A stretch of 37,201 nt of DNA from an uncultured Victivallales bacterium (GCA_903837355.1 CAILUI010000368.1:1-37201), one strand, 5' to 3'; counted from the first letter of the stretch, positions 1-9,189 are shown. The notes: generated by a model not told the origin, from the sequence alone. Numbers and translations are program-made.

Positions 1-158
1 CAGTCTTATGAAACTATATAGTGACCACACTAAAGACACGTGAATCATGTACTAAGAATCACCTTATCAATGAGTTAGACTATATCATGCGCCCCAGGCA
101 GGGGGGAACATCCGTCAGATGGGCGGGCGGAAATGAACGAAGAAAGGCGGCAGAGGTA
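1..158 (+). other. AT-rich leader upstream of the first pseudopilin gene
   Basis: This leader is clearly richer in A+T than the rest of the window and probably carries the promoter of the pseudopilin gene. I could not find a -35/-10 pair with correct spacing; TATATC at 81-86 is only a weak candidate -10. An in-frame reading extends upstream to about position 21, but those 46 residues do not resemble a pilin leader and include no ribosome site, so I treat them as non-coding. AAAGG at 143-147 lies 11 bases before the chosen ATG, and GAGG at 153-156 is only 2 bases before it. Confidence 0.4.
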
Positions 159-842
159 ATGAAGAAGAAGAGTCTGTTCACCCTGATCGAACTGCTGGTC
201 GTGATTGCCATTATCGCCATTCTGGCCGCGATGCTGTTGCCGGCCCTGGCCAAGGCCCGGGCGAAGGCACAGGCCATCAGTTGTACCGCGAACATGAAGC
301 AGCTCGGCCTCAGTTTCATCATGTACTCCGGGGACAATCGGCAGACGTGGGTGACGAGCATGCGCTCCAACAGCGAGTGGACGGTCTTGACGAAGCCGTA
401 CTACACCGACACCAACATCCTGCGTTGTCCTGGGCGTGACACCGGCACCGACGGGGCCACCTGCAACGCCTGCGGCGTCGGGCCGGCCGATCGCGGCACG
501 CTCTGGGAACAGTGCGACTACTTCCTTAACAACGCCGCCACCGACGCCGGGGGCTATGGGTTTGGCGCGGCCGCGGTGAAGGAGAGCGCGGTGAAGATGC
601 CGTCAGGGTTCGGCGTCTCCGCCGATGGCCGTCGCGAGTTCCTGCACCGCTTCGCCTGGGCCTGGGGCAACGCTACGGACGGGAAGAGCTGCGACCCGTC
701 CATCGCCAACATGCACAACAACTTCGCCAACGTGGCCTACTTCGATGGCCACGTGGCCGCCTACCGGCCGCCCACGACGCAGCCGACGAGCCAGTCTGCA
801 GAGTGCCGGATGTGGGACCGCTACGACGTCGGCACCCGCTGA
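159..842 (+). CDS. Type II secretion-like pseudopilin with C-terminal DGHV motif
   Basis: This is a 227-residue protein with a short basic leader (MKKKSL), then the class III prepilin signature FTLIELLVVIAIIAILA and a long hydrophobic helix, then a soluble domain ending near a D-G-H-V motif. It belongs to the large family of prepilin-like proteins, related to the DUF1559 type, that is greatly expanded in planctomycetes, verrucomicrobia and lentisphaerae. After processing it would sit in the inner membrane or in a pseudopilus. I chose the ATG at 159 because it places the hydrophobic helix directly after the leader and has AAAGG upstream. The residue before the cleavage site is Leu, not the usual Gly. 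Paired cysteines in the globular part (CPGRD and CNAC regions) could form a disulphide. The gene stands alone and ends just before a strong hairpin. Its specific role is unknown. Confidence 0.88.
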   Translation: MKKKSLFTLIELLVVIAIIAILAAMLLPALAKARAKAQAISCTANMKQLGLSFIMYSGDNRQTWVTSMRSNSEWTVLTKPYYTDTNILRCPGRDTGTDGATCNACGVGPADRGTLWEQCDYFLNNAATDAGGYGFGAAAVKESAVKMPSGFGVSADGRREFLHRFAWAWGNATDGKSCDPSIANMHNNFANVAYFDGHVAAYRPPTTQPTSQSAECRMWDRYDVGTR

Positions 843-872
843 GCCGTCCGCGGTATCCATACCGCCCGAATC

Positions 873-907
873 ACAACGCCCGCCGGACACTCTCCGGCGG
901 GCGTTGT
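873..907. terminator. Perfect 15-bp hairpin between convergent genes
   Basis: Positions 873-887 and 893-907 are perfect reverse complements separated by the five-base loop CACTC. The stem is GC-rich. On the + strand it is followed by CTTT only, so the U-tract is short; on the - strand it is followed by a T/G mixture. It lies 30 bases after the pseudopilin stop and 33 bases before the stop of the convergent hexokinase gene, so it probably ends transcription in both directions. Confidence 0.8.
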
Positions 908-940
908 CTTTGGGCCGGGCTCGGCGGCTCGGCCGAACGT

Positions 941-2239
941 TCACACCGTGAGACCGGCCACCGCCGCACCGATCAGCGGCGCTTCGTCGACCTTGAGGAC
1001 CTCGAAGTGGATGCCGCGCCGGCCGAGGAGGCGGCGCAGGTTCTCTTCCACCATGCTCTTCAGGTTGGTGGTCTTGTAGTAGGTCGAGCCGTCGACGGTG
1101 ATGCAGACCGGGTGCAGCGGGTTCTTGCCGCTGCCGGTCTTGATTACCGGGGTGCTGATGTTGATGGCAATCAGGACCGCGGCCCGGCGCACGACCTCGG
1201 CGCAGAGCAGCATCATCCGTTCGAGGTCCGTCTCCGTGAACGCTGGGTCAGCGAAGAGCCCCGGCAGGAAGGGGTTCGTCAGGAAGTCATCCATATCCTT
1301 AGTGGCGAGATCTTTCCAGGTGCCGATCAAGGCGCCTGCGGCGGGTGAGAGCAGGCCTTCGGTGGCGGCCGTGCGCAGGACCTGCAGGCCGACGCCGCCG
1401 AGGTAGCCGCCGGAGATCATCTTCTCGAACATCTGCCGGCCCGGGTTAGCCAGGGCAGCGTCCAGCATGACATCGAAGTCGCTGCGCGGGCACTTGGCGA
1501 AGCCGCCCGACTCGAGGTTGATGGCCATGGCGCCCGCCGGCAGTCCAGGCAGTTTGGCGATCCGGGCGTTCGTTTCGACATAGGCGGTATTGGAGCCGGT
1601 GCCGACGATCACGCCGGTGTAGTTCGCGTAGCGCCTGGCGCCGCCGAAGCTCTTGCCGGCGAGCAGGGTGGCGATGGTGTCATTGAGGATGACGATGCGC
1701 TTCCCGCCGCAGCCGACGGCGGCCAGCCGCTTAGCCAGTTCCGCGCCGACGAAGGTGCCGACCACATCCGGGGCCTGGATTTCCTTGGTCCAGTGCAGCA
1801 GCTTGCCATCGCATTCCGGCGTGATCTGGGTGGGGTAGGAGAAGCAGAAGCCGATTCGCGGCGAGGCTGCGGCCACGGGCCGTAGCACCTCGGCCAGAGC
1901 GCCGAAGAAGTCGTCTTTGGAGGCATGCTTGCCAACCCCGGGCATGGGGAACTTATGGAAGTCGGTGATCTCGGGCACCCCGGCCGCCGAGAAGCGGACC
2001 GTGCCCACGCGCAGGTTGGTCCCACCGGCGTCCATCACGGTTACCGGCGTATCGGCCGGAACCGGGCGGTCGATGGTGACGTAGGTCGGAATCATGGCCA
2101 GGGAACTGGGTTCCCCCGCCAGGCCGGCCTCCATCTCGCTGAGAAAACTGGCCTGAACCGCCGCCACGTCGAGAGACGCGGGGCTGAGTCCGTGCCGCCG
2201 GAGGAACGCTTTGACCTGCGCTGCGCTACCCATGGTCAT
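941..2239 (-). CDS. Hexokinase of the eukaryotic type
   Basis: This 432-residue enzyme phosphorylates glucose or related hexoses with ATP in the cytosol. Family motifs are in order: phosphate-binding DAGGTN (about 70-75), GFCFSYP (130-136, matching the GFTFSYP of yeast hexokinase), LNDT with the catalytic Asp at about 187, GVIVGTGSN (209-217), FEKMISGGYLGG (271-282) and ITVDGS near the C terminus, part of the adenosine site. The order and spacing fit the hexokinase_1/hexokinase_2 family rather than bacterial glucokinase or ROK kinases. The ATG at 2239 has GGGAG five bases upstream; the reading frame is open further up to 2569, but without homology. A second ATG lies two codons downstream. Glycogen phosphorylase elsewhere in the window fits a role in hexose metabolism. 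Substrate range cannot be read from the sequence. Confidence 0.93.
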   Translation of the reverse strand: MTMGSAAQVKAFLRRHGLSPASLDVAAVQASFLSEMEAGLAGEPSSLAMIPTYVTIDRPVPADTPVTVMDAGGTNLRVGTVRFSAAGVPEITDFHKFPMPGVGKHASKDDFFGALAEVLRPVAAASPRIGFCFSYPTQITPECDGKLLHWTKEIQAPDVVGTFVGAELAKRLAAVGCGGKRIVILNDTIATLLAGKSFGGARRYANYTGVIVGTGSNTAYVETNARIAKLPGLPAGAMAINLESGGFAKCPRSDFDVMLDAALANPGRQMFEKMISGGYLGGVGLQVLRTAATEGLLSPAAGALIGTWKDLATKDMDDFLTNPFLPGLFADPAFTETDLERMMLLCAEVVRRAAVLIAINISTPVIKTGSGKNPLHPVCITVDGSTYYKTTNLKSMVEENLRRLLGRRGIHFEVLKVDEAPLIGAAVAGLTV

Positions 2240-2605
2240 CCTTTCTCCCGCCTGCCCTTCAGGCGTGAACGCCCACACTATAGCGGCCTTCCCCGGCGCT
2301 GCGACTCGTGCCCGGCAGGAGGCAGGGCGGTTCCAGGATCGGGCCCGCCGCCACGGGCAGAGTGGGCGTCGTCGGGTGGCGAAGTGGGCGATCTGCTGGC
2401 CGGCAGGGCCGCTCATCCGGGTCACGTCTGGCCCGCATGCGGGCCGGTTGCAGCCGTGACCTACGGGCGCCGCCATCCTGGTGCCGACGGGGACTTCCGG
2501 GAACCGCTTTACTGCTTTCAACCCCTTGCGGGCGGCGCTTGTGCCATCTATGGTAAGGGCGTGATGCACTCGTAGATGGGACTCTTTGGAGAGGGGTCTA
2601 GGTTC
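2240..2605. other. Divergent intergenic region, no gene recognised
   Basis: This stretch separates the hexokinase gene (-) from the papain-like gene (+). Frames on both strands are partly open because of the high GC content, but none gives a recognisable protein or a start with a ribosome site. It should carry promoters for both neighbours. AGAGGGG at 2590-2596 is a good ribosome site about 9 bases before ATG 2606, which bears on the start of the next gene. Confidence 0.45.
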
Positions 2606-2661
2606 ATGACGGATCCTCTATCCGTGCCCGCCCAACCGGCTCTGGCGTTCCGCTCTGGCCC

Positions 2662-3775
2662 TTGGCGTCGGGCGGGTGTCTGGCGCCGGGCGCGCTGGCC
2701 GTGGGGCTGGCGCTCCTGCTTGGCGCGCCCTCGGTGCGCGCGGCCAACTGCGACTACCCGATATCCGTGTATGGGGAGGATTACGACCTCTCCTGGGCCT
2801 TCGCCAGTGCCGCGTCGATTAGCTCGAGTGCCTGCGCCAAGGGTCTCTACTACGGGGCGCTCTCGCCGCAGGAGCTGCTGGACAACATCCCCGAGTACGC
2901 CGTGCAGGCCGATGGCAGCCGCCTGCGGCAGTGGAACTTCGAGGGTGTGATCAGCTACCTGCGGGCGCAGGGCGGACTCTGTACCCTGGCCTCCTATCCC
3001 ATCCGCTATGTGCGTCTGGCCTACGCGAACCTGGGCGATGCGGCGGCGGACACCGACAGCTTCGAGTTCAGCGGTACGGCCGGCAGTAACGTGGTCATTC
3101 GTCTGACCGCAGAGGGGACTCCCGAGCGTGCCGGGGACGCCCTTCTCACGCTGACCGGACCCGACGGCACGGCTGTGGTCGGCGCGGCGCGCGGGTTTCT
3201 GCCGGTGGAACTCAAGGCCGTCCTGCCGGCGGCGGGGAGCTACGGGCTGAGCATCTCGCAGCGTCCCGGATCTGAGCGTAGTTTCAGTGGCAAGTACCGC
3301 CTGCTGGTCAAGGGCGCCGCGGGCGCCATCGCCGGCCTGGCCGACGCCGAGTACGGCTGCTCCTTCCGCCTGGCGGTTGACCGCGAGTTCACCCAGGCAG
3401 CGCCGGCGGGGGCCTGGCGCGCCCCCGTGGTGCCGACGCGGGTGATGAGGAGCGCGCTGCTCGGGGGGCAAGGCCTCGTCGCGTTGTTGAAGCTAGGCCC
3501 GGTGCTCTTCCGCCTCAACGTCGGCAAGGCCGGGGTGATGTATCCTGAATTCCGGAGCTACAAGTCCGGCGTTTTCAACATGCCGGACGGCGGCGACGAC
3601 AGCGTGACGATCTGGGTCAAGGCCGTAAGCTACAAAAGCAGCCCCCCCCATCATCACCTTCGATGCCGGCATGGGCGTCGATTGGGGTGAATCCGGGTAC
3701 TGCCAGATGGCTGCTGCGGACCTTAGCTACGTGGGCGTGGACGCCCAGGCGTACGTCGTCTACGGATTCCAGTGA
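2662..3775 (+). CDS. Papain-fold (C1A-like) secreted pseudoprotease, frameshifted
   Basis: The protein aligns by eye with papain-type peptidases: a signal peptide ending ...APSVRA, then YDLSWAFASA (papain CWAF), SPQELLD, a YPI turn, then LGPVLFRLN, GGDDSVTIW and finally WGESGYCQM (papain WGENGYIRI). A beta domain resembling a PPC domain is inserted between the two lobes, about residues 120-220. The catalytic Cys is Ser (TCC at 2791), the catalytic His position is Ser (AGC at 3601) and the Asn position is Asp (GAT at 3662), so protease activity is unlikely. The reading frame from 2662 ends at 3690, but the WGESGY end lies in another frame and runs to the stop at 3773-3775; a run of eight C at 3642-3649 is the likely slip point. 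The start is also uncertain: TTG 2662 has no ribosome site, whereas ATG 2606 has AGAGGGG but is in a different frame. It may be a decaying gene or contain sequencing errors. Confidence 0.72.
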
Positions 3776-3804
3776 GAGGCGGCGCGGGAAGCGGCATTGC
3801 ACCT

Positions 3805-6800
3805 ATGGACTCAACCCTGCGAACAGCCCGAGCGCCGAGGATCAGCAGCCCGGCGCGCGCCGTGCTCCTGGGCCTGGCCCTGGTGTGCGGCGTGCGGGCG
3901 CCCGCGGCGACGCGGGTGCTGTACGACAACGGCGCCTTCGTGACCGGTCGGGACCAGGGCTTTGGCGGCGCCGATGTGAGCGTGCTGCAGGATCGGCTGA
4001 CCAACGGCGTGCCCCTCTATTTCGTCGCCACCAGCGGCACCACGACGGAGACCGCCGACTCGCCGCGGGTCACCGTTACGCCTCAGGCCGCGGCGGCCGG
4101 GGCGCCGGCCTGGATCGCGAGTCGCTTGACGGGGACCGGGAAGGTCTGGGTGAGTTGGGCCGGGGTTGTGGGTGCCACCGAGTACAACCTCTACTGGAGC
4201 AACAGCCCTGGGGTCACCCCGGCCACCGGCACGCTGATCACGGATACCGTGGGCCGCAAGAGCCTGTTCGTGTACGAGCACAGCAGTCTGACCAACGGCA
4301 CCCCCTACTACTACGTGGTGACCGCGGTGACGGCGGGCGTGGAGAGTGCGGCCTCGCCGCAGGCAGAGGCGGTCCCGCAGAGCCCCCCCGTCGGGGCGCT
4401 CACCAACATGGCCACCGTGGTCCATGACGGTTGGGCCGTGGTCGACTGGAAGCCCATCTGGACCACCCTTCCGGTTTACACCAACAGTCTGTACTGGAGC
4501 GCTACGCCCGATGTTTCCAAGGTTGCGGGCACGCGGATCCGCCCGGTGAACAGCCCCCACACCTACGGCCTGTCGTCCTACGGCTGGAGCTTCGACCGGC
4601 GGCTGGACAACCGTCTCGCCGATGAGTTTGCCGTGGCCGAGGGCGGTTGGCAGCTTGGCCGGATCACCGTCTTTGGTTACTCGTCCTACGCCGGCACCAG
4701 CAGTTCGATGACGGCGCTCTACCTGCGGATCTGGGACGGCCAGCCCGAGCAGGCGGGGAGCTCCGTCGTCTGGGGTGACCTCACCACGAACCGACTCAGT
4801 GCCACGTCGTGGACCCACTGCTACCGGGTGCATCCGGAGCACCTCGATGCCGTGGACCGTCCGCTCATGGCGCTGTCCGCGGAGGTGGATGTTGCCTTGC
4901 CGGCCGGGGTCTACTGGTTGGAGATGCAGGCGGCGGGAAGCATGGCCAACGGGCCTTACAGTCCGCCCGTCAGCATCGTCGGCCAGCCGGTCACGGGCAA
5001 TGCGCTGGCGTATGCGGACGGCGCCTGGGGCGCACTCACCGACGCGCTGGGTGCCGCGCAAGGCCTGCCCTTTGTCCTCGAGGAGGCCGTGGCCTCGGAG
5101 TGGACGAGCCTGCCGGCCTTACCGGTCGCGGTCGGTGGCGCGGCCGGGGCGCTGGTGTCAGGCAAGTTCTATGTGGTGGGCGGCGCCGAAGCGCCCACTA
5201 CTGTGCAGATCTACGACGCGGCGACACGCTCGTGGAGCGTCAACACGACCGACATGCCCCAGCCCGCTGCCTACGCCAGCGCGGCGGTGTTGGGCACGGA
5301 CCTCTACGTCGTGGGCGGGGAGTCGCAGCCGCTGGTGAACGCGCCCCTGCGCCGCTTGCACACCGACAGCGGCGTCTGGGAGAGCCTCGACAGCGACCCC
5401 TTGCCCAGGAACCCCGCTGGCATCGCGTGTGTGGCTGCGGGCGGCAGGCTCTACGCCCTGGGTGGCGATTTTGACACCACGGCCTTCGGCTACGATCCCA
5501 CGGCCGCGGCCGGCACGCGCTGGAGCGCTCTGGCCGCGCTCCCGGCGGCCGTTTTCGCCGCCACGGCCGTCGTCATTGATGAGCGCATCTACCTGGCCGG
5601 CAATACGGCCACGCAGAGCGGGCGGATCGTCTACGTGTATGACCCGGCCACGGACGCCTGGTCGACCTTGCCCCCGCTTGCCTACCGCCATCACGGCGGG
5701 CGCGCTTGGGGACAGGGCCACAGCCTGATTGTGGGGGGCGGCGATGACACGGCGCGGAGCGAGGTCTACGATACCCGGCTCGGACTCAGCGGTACCTGGC
5801 AGGAAGGGCCGATGCTGCCACAAGGTCGTCAATGCTTCGCGGTCGCCCAGACGCCGCAGGGCACCGGTTACGCCGCCGGCGGCTTTGCCAGCGGGGATGG
5901 TCCCGCCGTGGCGTCCAACGGCGTCTTCGCCCTCGGCCTGGCCGCGACGACGACGGCGCTGGCATCATCCGCCAATCCGGCGCTCCCCGGGGCCAGCGTG
6001 ACCTTCACCGCCACGGTCCTACCGACGGCTGCCAGCGGCACCGTGACCTTCTGGGACGGGGCGACCGCCCTCGGGAGCAGCCCCTTGGCCAGTGGTACGG
6101 CGACCTACAGCACCAGCCTCCTGAGTGCCGGCAGCCATAGCATCACGGCCGAGTACAACGGCGACGTGAACCACAGCCCCAGCACCTCCAGCCCCGTCAC
6201 CCAGAACCTGGAGGAAGCCGCAGCCTCGGCCACGCCAGGGGTGCCTGACCTGCTGGCGGCGAGCGACACGGGGGCCTCGGCTACGGACAACCTGACCAGT
6301 CTGAACAACAGCGCGGTCGGTCGTCGGCTGCAGTTCGTGGTCACGGGCACCGTGGCCGGGGCAACGGTCCGTCTCGACGCGGGCGGCACGGAGATCGGCA
6401 GTGCGGTGGCGGCGGGGGCCAGTACGACGGTGACGACCGACGGCACCACCGCCCTCGCGGATGGGGTCCACAGTATCACGGCGCGGCAGACCGAGACCGC
6501 GCGGCCGGAATCGGCCGCATCGCCGTCACTGCAGATCGAGGTTCACACGGGCGCGCCCGAACTGGCCGCCCCGAGCGGGGCGGACCCTGCCTTCGGCAGC
6601 GGTGGGGACGCGCTCCTGGATGGCACCGGCGCCGGCCGCGACGACTGGGCCCGGGCGGTGGCGGTGCAGACCGACGGTAAGCTGGTCACGGCCGGGTATG
6701 CCGACGGCGGCGGCGGCGCGTTCAGCGTGTCGCGTTTCCTGGCCGACGGTACGCCCGACCTGGCCTTCGGCAGCGCCGGCACGGGCACGGTGTTGACGGC

Positions 6801-8313
6801 GGTCGGCCCGACCCATGCGGAAGCCTTGGCGCTGGCGGTGCAGGCTGACGGCCGGATCGTGGTGGCCGGCCGGGCCCGCAATGCGGCGGGCGATGACGAT
6901 GTCGCCCTGGTGCGCTACACCGTCGACGGCGGTCTGGACGGCAGCTTTGGCACGGGCGGCATCGTCACCACGGACCTCTCCGGCAGTACGGACGTGGCCT
7001 ATGCGCTGGTGCTGCAGTGGTGGGATCAGCGCCTCGTGGCGGTCGGGGTCGCTCACAACGGGGCCCACTACGACATGGTGGCCACGCGCTACAACCCGGG
7101 CGGCAGCGTCGACACCACCTATGGCGTGCTGGGCTCGGCACGGGTCAGCCTCGGGGACGACAATGCGGCCTTTGCCGCGGCGATTCAGAAGGACGGGAAG
7201 GTGGTTCTGGCGGGATGGACGCGGCTTCTCGGCCGCCAGGTTTTCGCCGCGGTTCGGCTGCGCACCACGGGTGTCCTCGATACCAGCTTTGGCAGCGCTG
7301 GGGCCGTGACCGTGGCCGCGGGTACGGGCGACGCCGGGGCGACGGCGGTGGCCGTGCAGGCCGATGATCTCGTGCTCGCGGCTGGGAGCGCGGCCAATGG
7401 CGCTGCCGGCGTGGACCTGGCCGCGGTGCGCTGGTCGGCAGGCGGTGTGCCGGATGCCTCCTTTGGCGCGGGTGGTGTGGCGCTACTGGATGTCGCGGGT
7501 ACGGACGACGGGGTTGGCGCTCTGGCGGTGCAGGCTGACGGCCGTATCGTGCTGGCGGGGTCCACCGCGGTATCCGGGCGCAGAGCCGCGCTGGTAAGTG
7601 GCTTGCGCAGCAACGGCAGCCTCGATCCCGGGTTTGGCCATGTACAGCCCGCGCTGGGATCGAACAGCGGCGATGCCGAGGTCTACGGCGTCGCGCTGGC
7701 ACCCGGCGGCAAGGTGGTGGCGGCGGGCAAAGCCTACAACGGCGCCGACTACGACACGGCCCTGGTGCAGTTCCAGGGGGCTTCATGGGAGGTCCGCTGC
7801 TTCCATGGCGCAGGGGTGGGTGAGGTCTGGACGCCGGTGTCTGACGGCTATGTCGAGAGCCGTAGCGCCGGACTGACCCGCCTCGCCGTGCGCCTGGGTG
7901 AGGCGGTGGATGCGGCAACGGTGACTCCGGAGGCACTGGTAATCACGGACGCGGACGACCCCACGCGCACGTATGCGGCGCTGACGGCAGTGCTGGCGGG
8001 TGATCGCCGCAGTCTGGTCTTTACCTTTGCAGCCCTGCCGGACGCGCGGCGCTACACGTTCGAACTGGCGACAACGGTCACCGATACGGCGGGGTGCCCG
8101 CTCGGGGCGGTGCCAAGCCTGACTATCACCTGCCGTGCCGGCGACGCGAACGGCGACGGCGGCGTGGACCTGGCGGATCTGCTGGCGATCCGCGAGCACG
8201 CGGCTCTGGTCATCGTCCCAGCCCTGGCCCGCTATGACCTGAACAGCGACGGCCGCATCAACGTCGGCGACCTGCTGTTCGCCCGTTCCCTGCTTGGAGG
8301 ACCACCGCTATGA
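3805..8313 (+). CDS. Giant secreted FN3/Kelch/Ig/delta-60 repeat protein with C-terminal dockerin
   Basis: This is a 1502-residue exported protein. After a signal peptide (LLGLALVCGVRAPAA) comes a beta domain starting VLYDNGAFVTG that continues only at about residue 256 (LSSYGWSF...NRLADEF), with fibronectin III material in between. Then come Kelch repeats (about 431-710, with YVVGG and LYALGG strands), an Ig-like domain of the Big_3 type (713-802), another Ig-like domain (803-915), about seven delta-60 repeats (926-1323, with repeated VQADGRIVVAGR-type strands and FG.GG turns), a further Ig-like domain (1335-1440) and a type I dockerin (from about 1446: GDANGDGGVD and LNSDGRIN calcium loops). 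It is likely a cell-surface or extracellular scaffold protein held through a cohesin partner. ATG 3805 puts the signal peptide at the N terminus; GTG 3772 would overlap the upstream stop. No enzymatic motif was seen. Confidence 0.87.
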   Translation: MDSTLRTARAPRISSPARAVLLGLALVCGVRAPAATRVLYDNGAFVTGRDQGFGGADVSVLQDRLTNGVPLYFVATSGTTTETADSPRVTVTPQAAAAGAPAWIASRLTGTGKVWVSWAGVVGATEYNLYWSNSPGVTPATGTLITDTVGRKSLFVYEHSSLTNGTPYYYVVTAVTAGVESAASPQAEAVPQSPPVGALTNMATVVHDGWAVVDWKPIWTTLPVYTNSLYWSATPDVSKVAGTRIRPVNSPHTYGLSSYGWSFDRRLDNRLADEFAVAEGGWQLGRITVFGYSSYAGTSSSMTALYLRIWDGQPEQAGSSVVWGDLTTNRLSATSWTHCYRVHPEHLDAVDRPLMALSAEVDVALPAGVYWLEMQAAGSMANGPYSPPVSIVGQPVTGNALAYADGAWGALTDALGAAQGLPFVLEEAVASEWTSLPALPVAVGGAAGALVSGKFYVVGGAEAPTTVQIYDAATRSWSVNTTDMPQPAAYASAAVLGTDLYVVGGESQPLVNAPLRRLHTDSGVWESLDSDPLPRNPAGIACVAAGGRLYALGGDFDTTAFGYDPTAAAGTRWSALAALPAAVFAATAVVIDERIYLAGNTATQSGRIVYVYDPATDAWSTLPPLAYRHHGGRAWGQGHSLIVGGGDDTARSEVYDTRLGLSGTWQEGPMLPQGRQCFAVAQTPQGTGYAAGGFASGDGPAVASNGVFALGLAATTTALASSANPALPGASVTFTATVLPTAASGTVTFWDGATALGSSPLASGTATYSTSLLSAGSHSITAEYNGDVNHSPSTSSPVTQNLEEAAASATPGVPDLLAASDTGASATDNLTSLNNSAVGRRLQFVVTGTVAGATVRLDAGGTEIGSAVAAGASTTVTTDGTTALADGVHSITARQTETARPESAASPSLQIEVHTGAPELAAPSGADPAFGSGGDALLDGTGAGRDDWARAVAVQTDGKLVTAGYADGGGGAFSVSRFLADGTPDLAFGSAGTGTVLTAVGPTHAEALALAVQADGRIVVAGRARNAAGDDDVALVRYTVDGGLDGSFGTGGIVTTDLSGSTDVAYALVLQWWDQRLVAVGVAHNGAHYDMVATRYNPGGSVDTTYGVLGSARVSLGDDNAAFAAAIQKDGKVVLAGWTRLLGRQVFAAVRLRTTGVLDTSFGSAGAVTVAAGTGDAGATAVAVQADDLVLAAGSAANGAAGVDLAAVRWSAGGVPDASFGAGGVALLDVAGTDDGVGALAVQADGRIVLAGSTAVSGRRAALVSGLRSNGSLDPGFGHVQPALGSNSGDAEVYGVALAPGGKVVAAGKAYNGADYDTALVQFQGASWEVRCFHGAGVGEVWTPVSDGYVESRSAGLTRLAVRLGEAVDAATVTPEALVITDADDPTRTYAALTAVLAGDRRSLVFTFAALPDARRYTFELATTVTDTAGCPLGAVPSLTITCRAGDANGDGGVDLADLLAIREHAALVIVPALARYDLNSDGRINVGDLLFARSLLGGPPL

Positions 8314-8966
8314 CGACCTGGTCATCCACCTGCCGGCGCCTGGCGCTGGCGGGGTTCGTTGGCACGCTGCTGGCAGCGACCGCAGTGCGGGCCGATATCG
8401 ACGTCTACCTCTACACCACGGGCGACCTTGCCGCGGTCAGCGTTGCCGCCGGCGCGACGCTGCCCTTGTACACCTACCTGAGCACGACGCCCGCGTCCGG
8501 CGTGGGCGGCTTGTTCTACACGGTGCAGTGTCCGGATACGACCTGGTCCCTGGCGGCGCGCGACTACGTCTCCTATGGCTGGTACGAGGGGGACCCGAGC
8601 TTTGATCAGAGCACGCCGGTACCAGCCACAACGACCTTCGCGCTGGCCGTCACCGACGACCTGTTTGCCACCACCCCCGGCACGGCGGACTTCAGCTTCA
8701 GCACAAGCCGGAATCCGGCCGGCACGACCATAACCGCCGGCGTCATCGAGACCTTCGCGCTGGTGGTTCCGAGCACGCCCGGCGTCTATGACCTCAGCTT
8801 CGGCGTCCTCGATGCCTTCAACGGGATCGGGACCGTCCTGGGGGGAGAGACCGGGCACGGCTTCAGGGTGACCGTGGAGGCGCCCGTGCCCGAGCCGTCG
8901 GGGCTGCTGTTGCTTGCGCTCGCGGGTGCCGGGGCCCTGGGCTGGCGTCGTCCGCGGCGGGACTAG
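8310..8966 (+). CDS. PEP-CTERM sorting-domain protein
   Basis: This 218-residue exported protein has an N-terminal signal peptide (LALAGFVGTLLAATAVRA), a beta-rich middle and a C-terminal PEP-CTERM tripartite tail: VPEPSG at about 193-198, a hydrophobic helix, and a basic end WRRPRR. By family knowledge such tails are recognised by an exosortase, absent from this window, for export with surface polysaccharide. The start codon overlaps the stop of the dockerin gene in an ATGA arrangement, so the two are probably translated together and may work as a pair at the cell surface. The middle region has no domain I recognise. Confidence 0.88.
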   Translation: MTTWSSTCRRLALAGFVGTLLAATAVRADIDVYLYTTGDLAAVSVAAGATLPLYTYLSTTPASGVGGLFYTVQCPDTTWSLAARDYVSYGWYEGDPSFDQSTPVPATTTFALAVTDDLFATTPGTADFSFSTSRNPAGTTITAGVIETFALVVPSTPGVYDLSFGVLDAFNGIGTVLGGETGHGFRVTVEAPVPEPSGLLLLALAGAGALGWRRPRRD

Positions 8967-9189
8967 GAGCCTTGGTCACTACGCCTTGCCGTACTGGGCG
9001 CCACCAGTGGGGTCGACTCCTCTCCGGACGTCACCTGTGGCTGGCCGTCGGCGCTCGGTTCATCTCGAGCCGCTCTGTCCCCCTGGCGCCCTGCGGGTCC
9101 GCCGCCGCACGTTGCGCCGGTCCCGGCGACCGCTACAGTACCGACACGTCCGCGCATCACGGCGGCAGGGTGGCGACAGGAAGGGGTTC

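Noticed and set aside
3811..5061. 416-codon open frame on the - strand inside the giant repeat protein gene
   Set aside because: It is Arg/Gly/Pro/His-rich without any recognisable motif and is explained by third-position GC bias opposite a well-supported gene.
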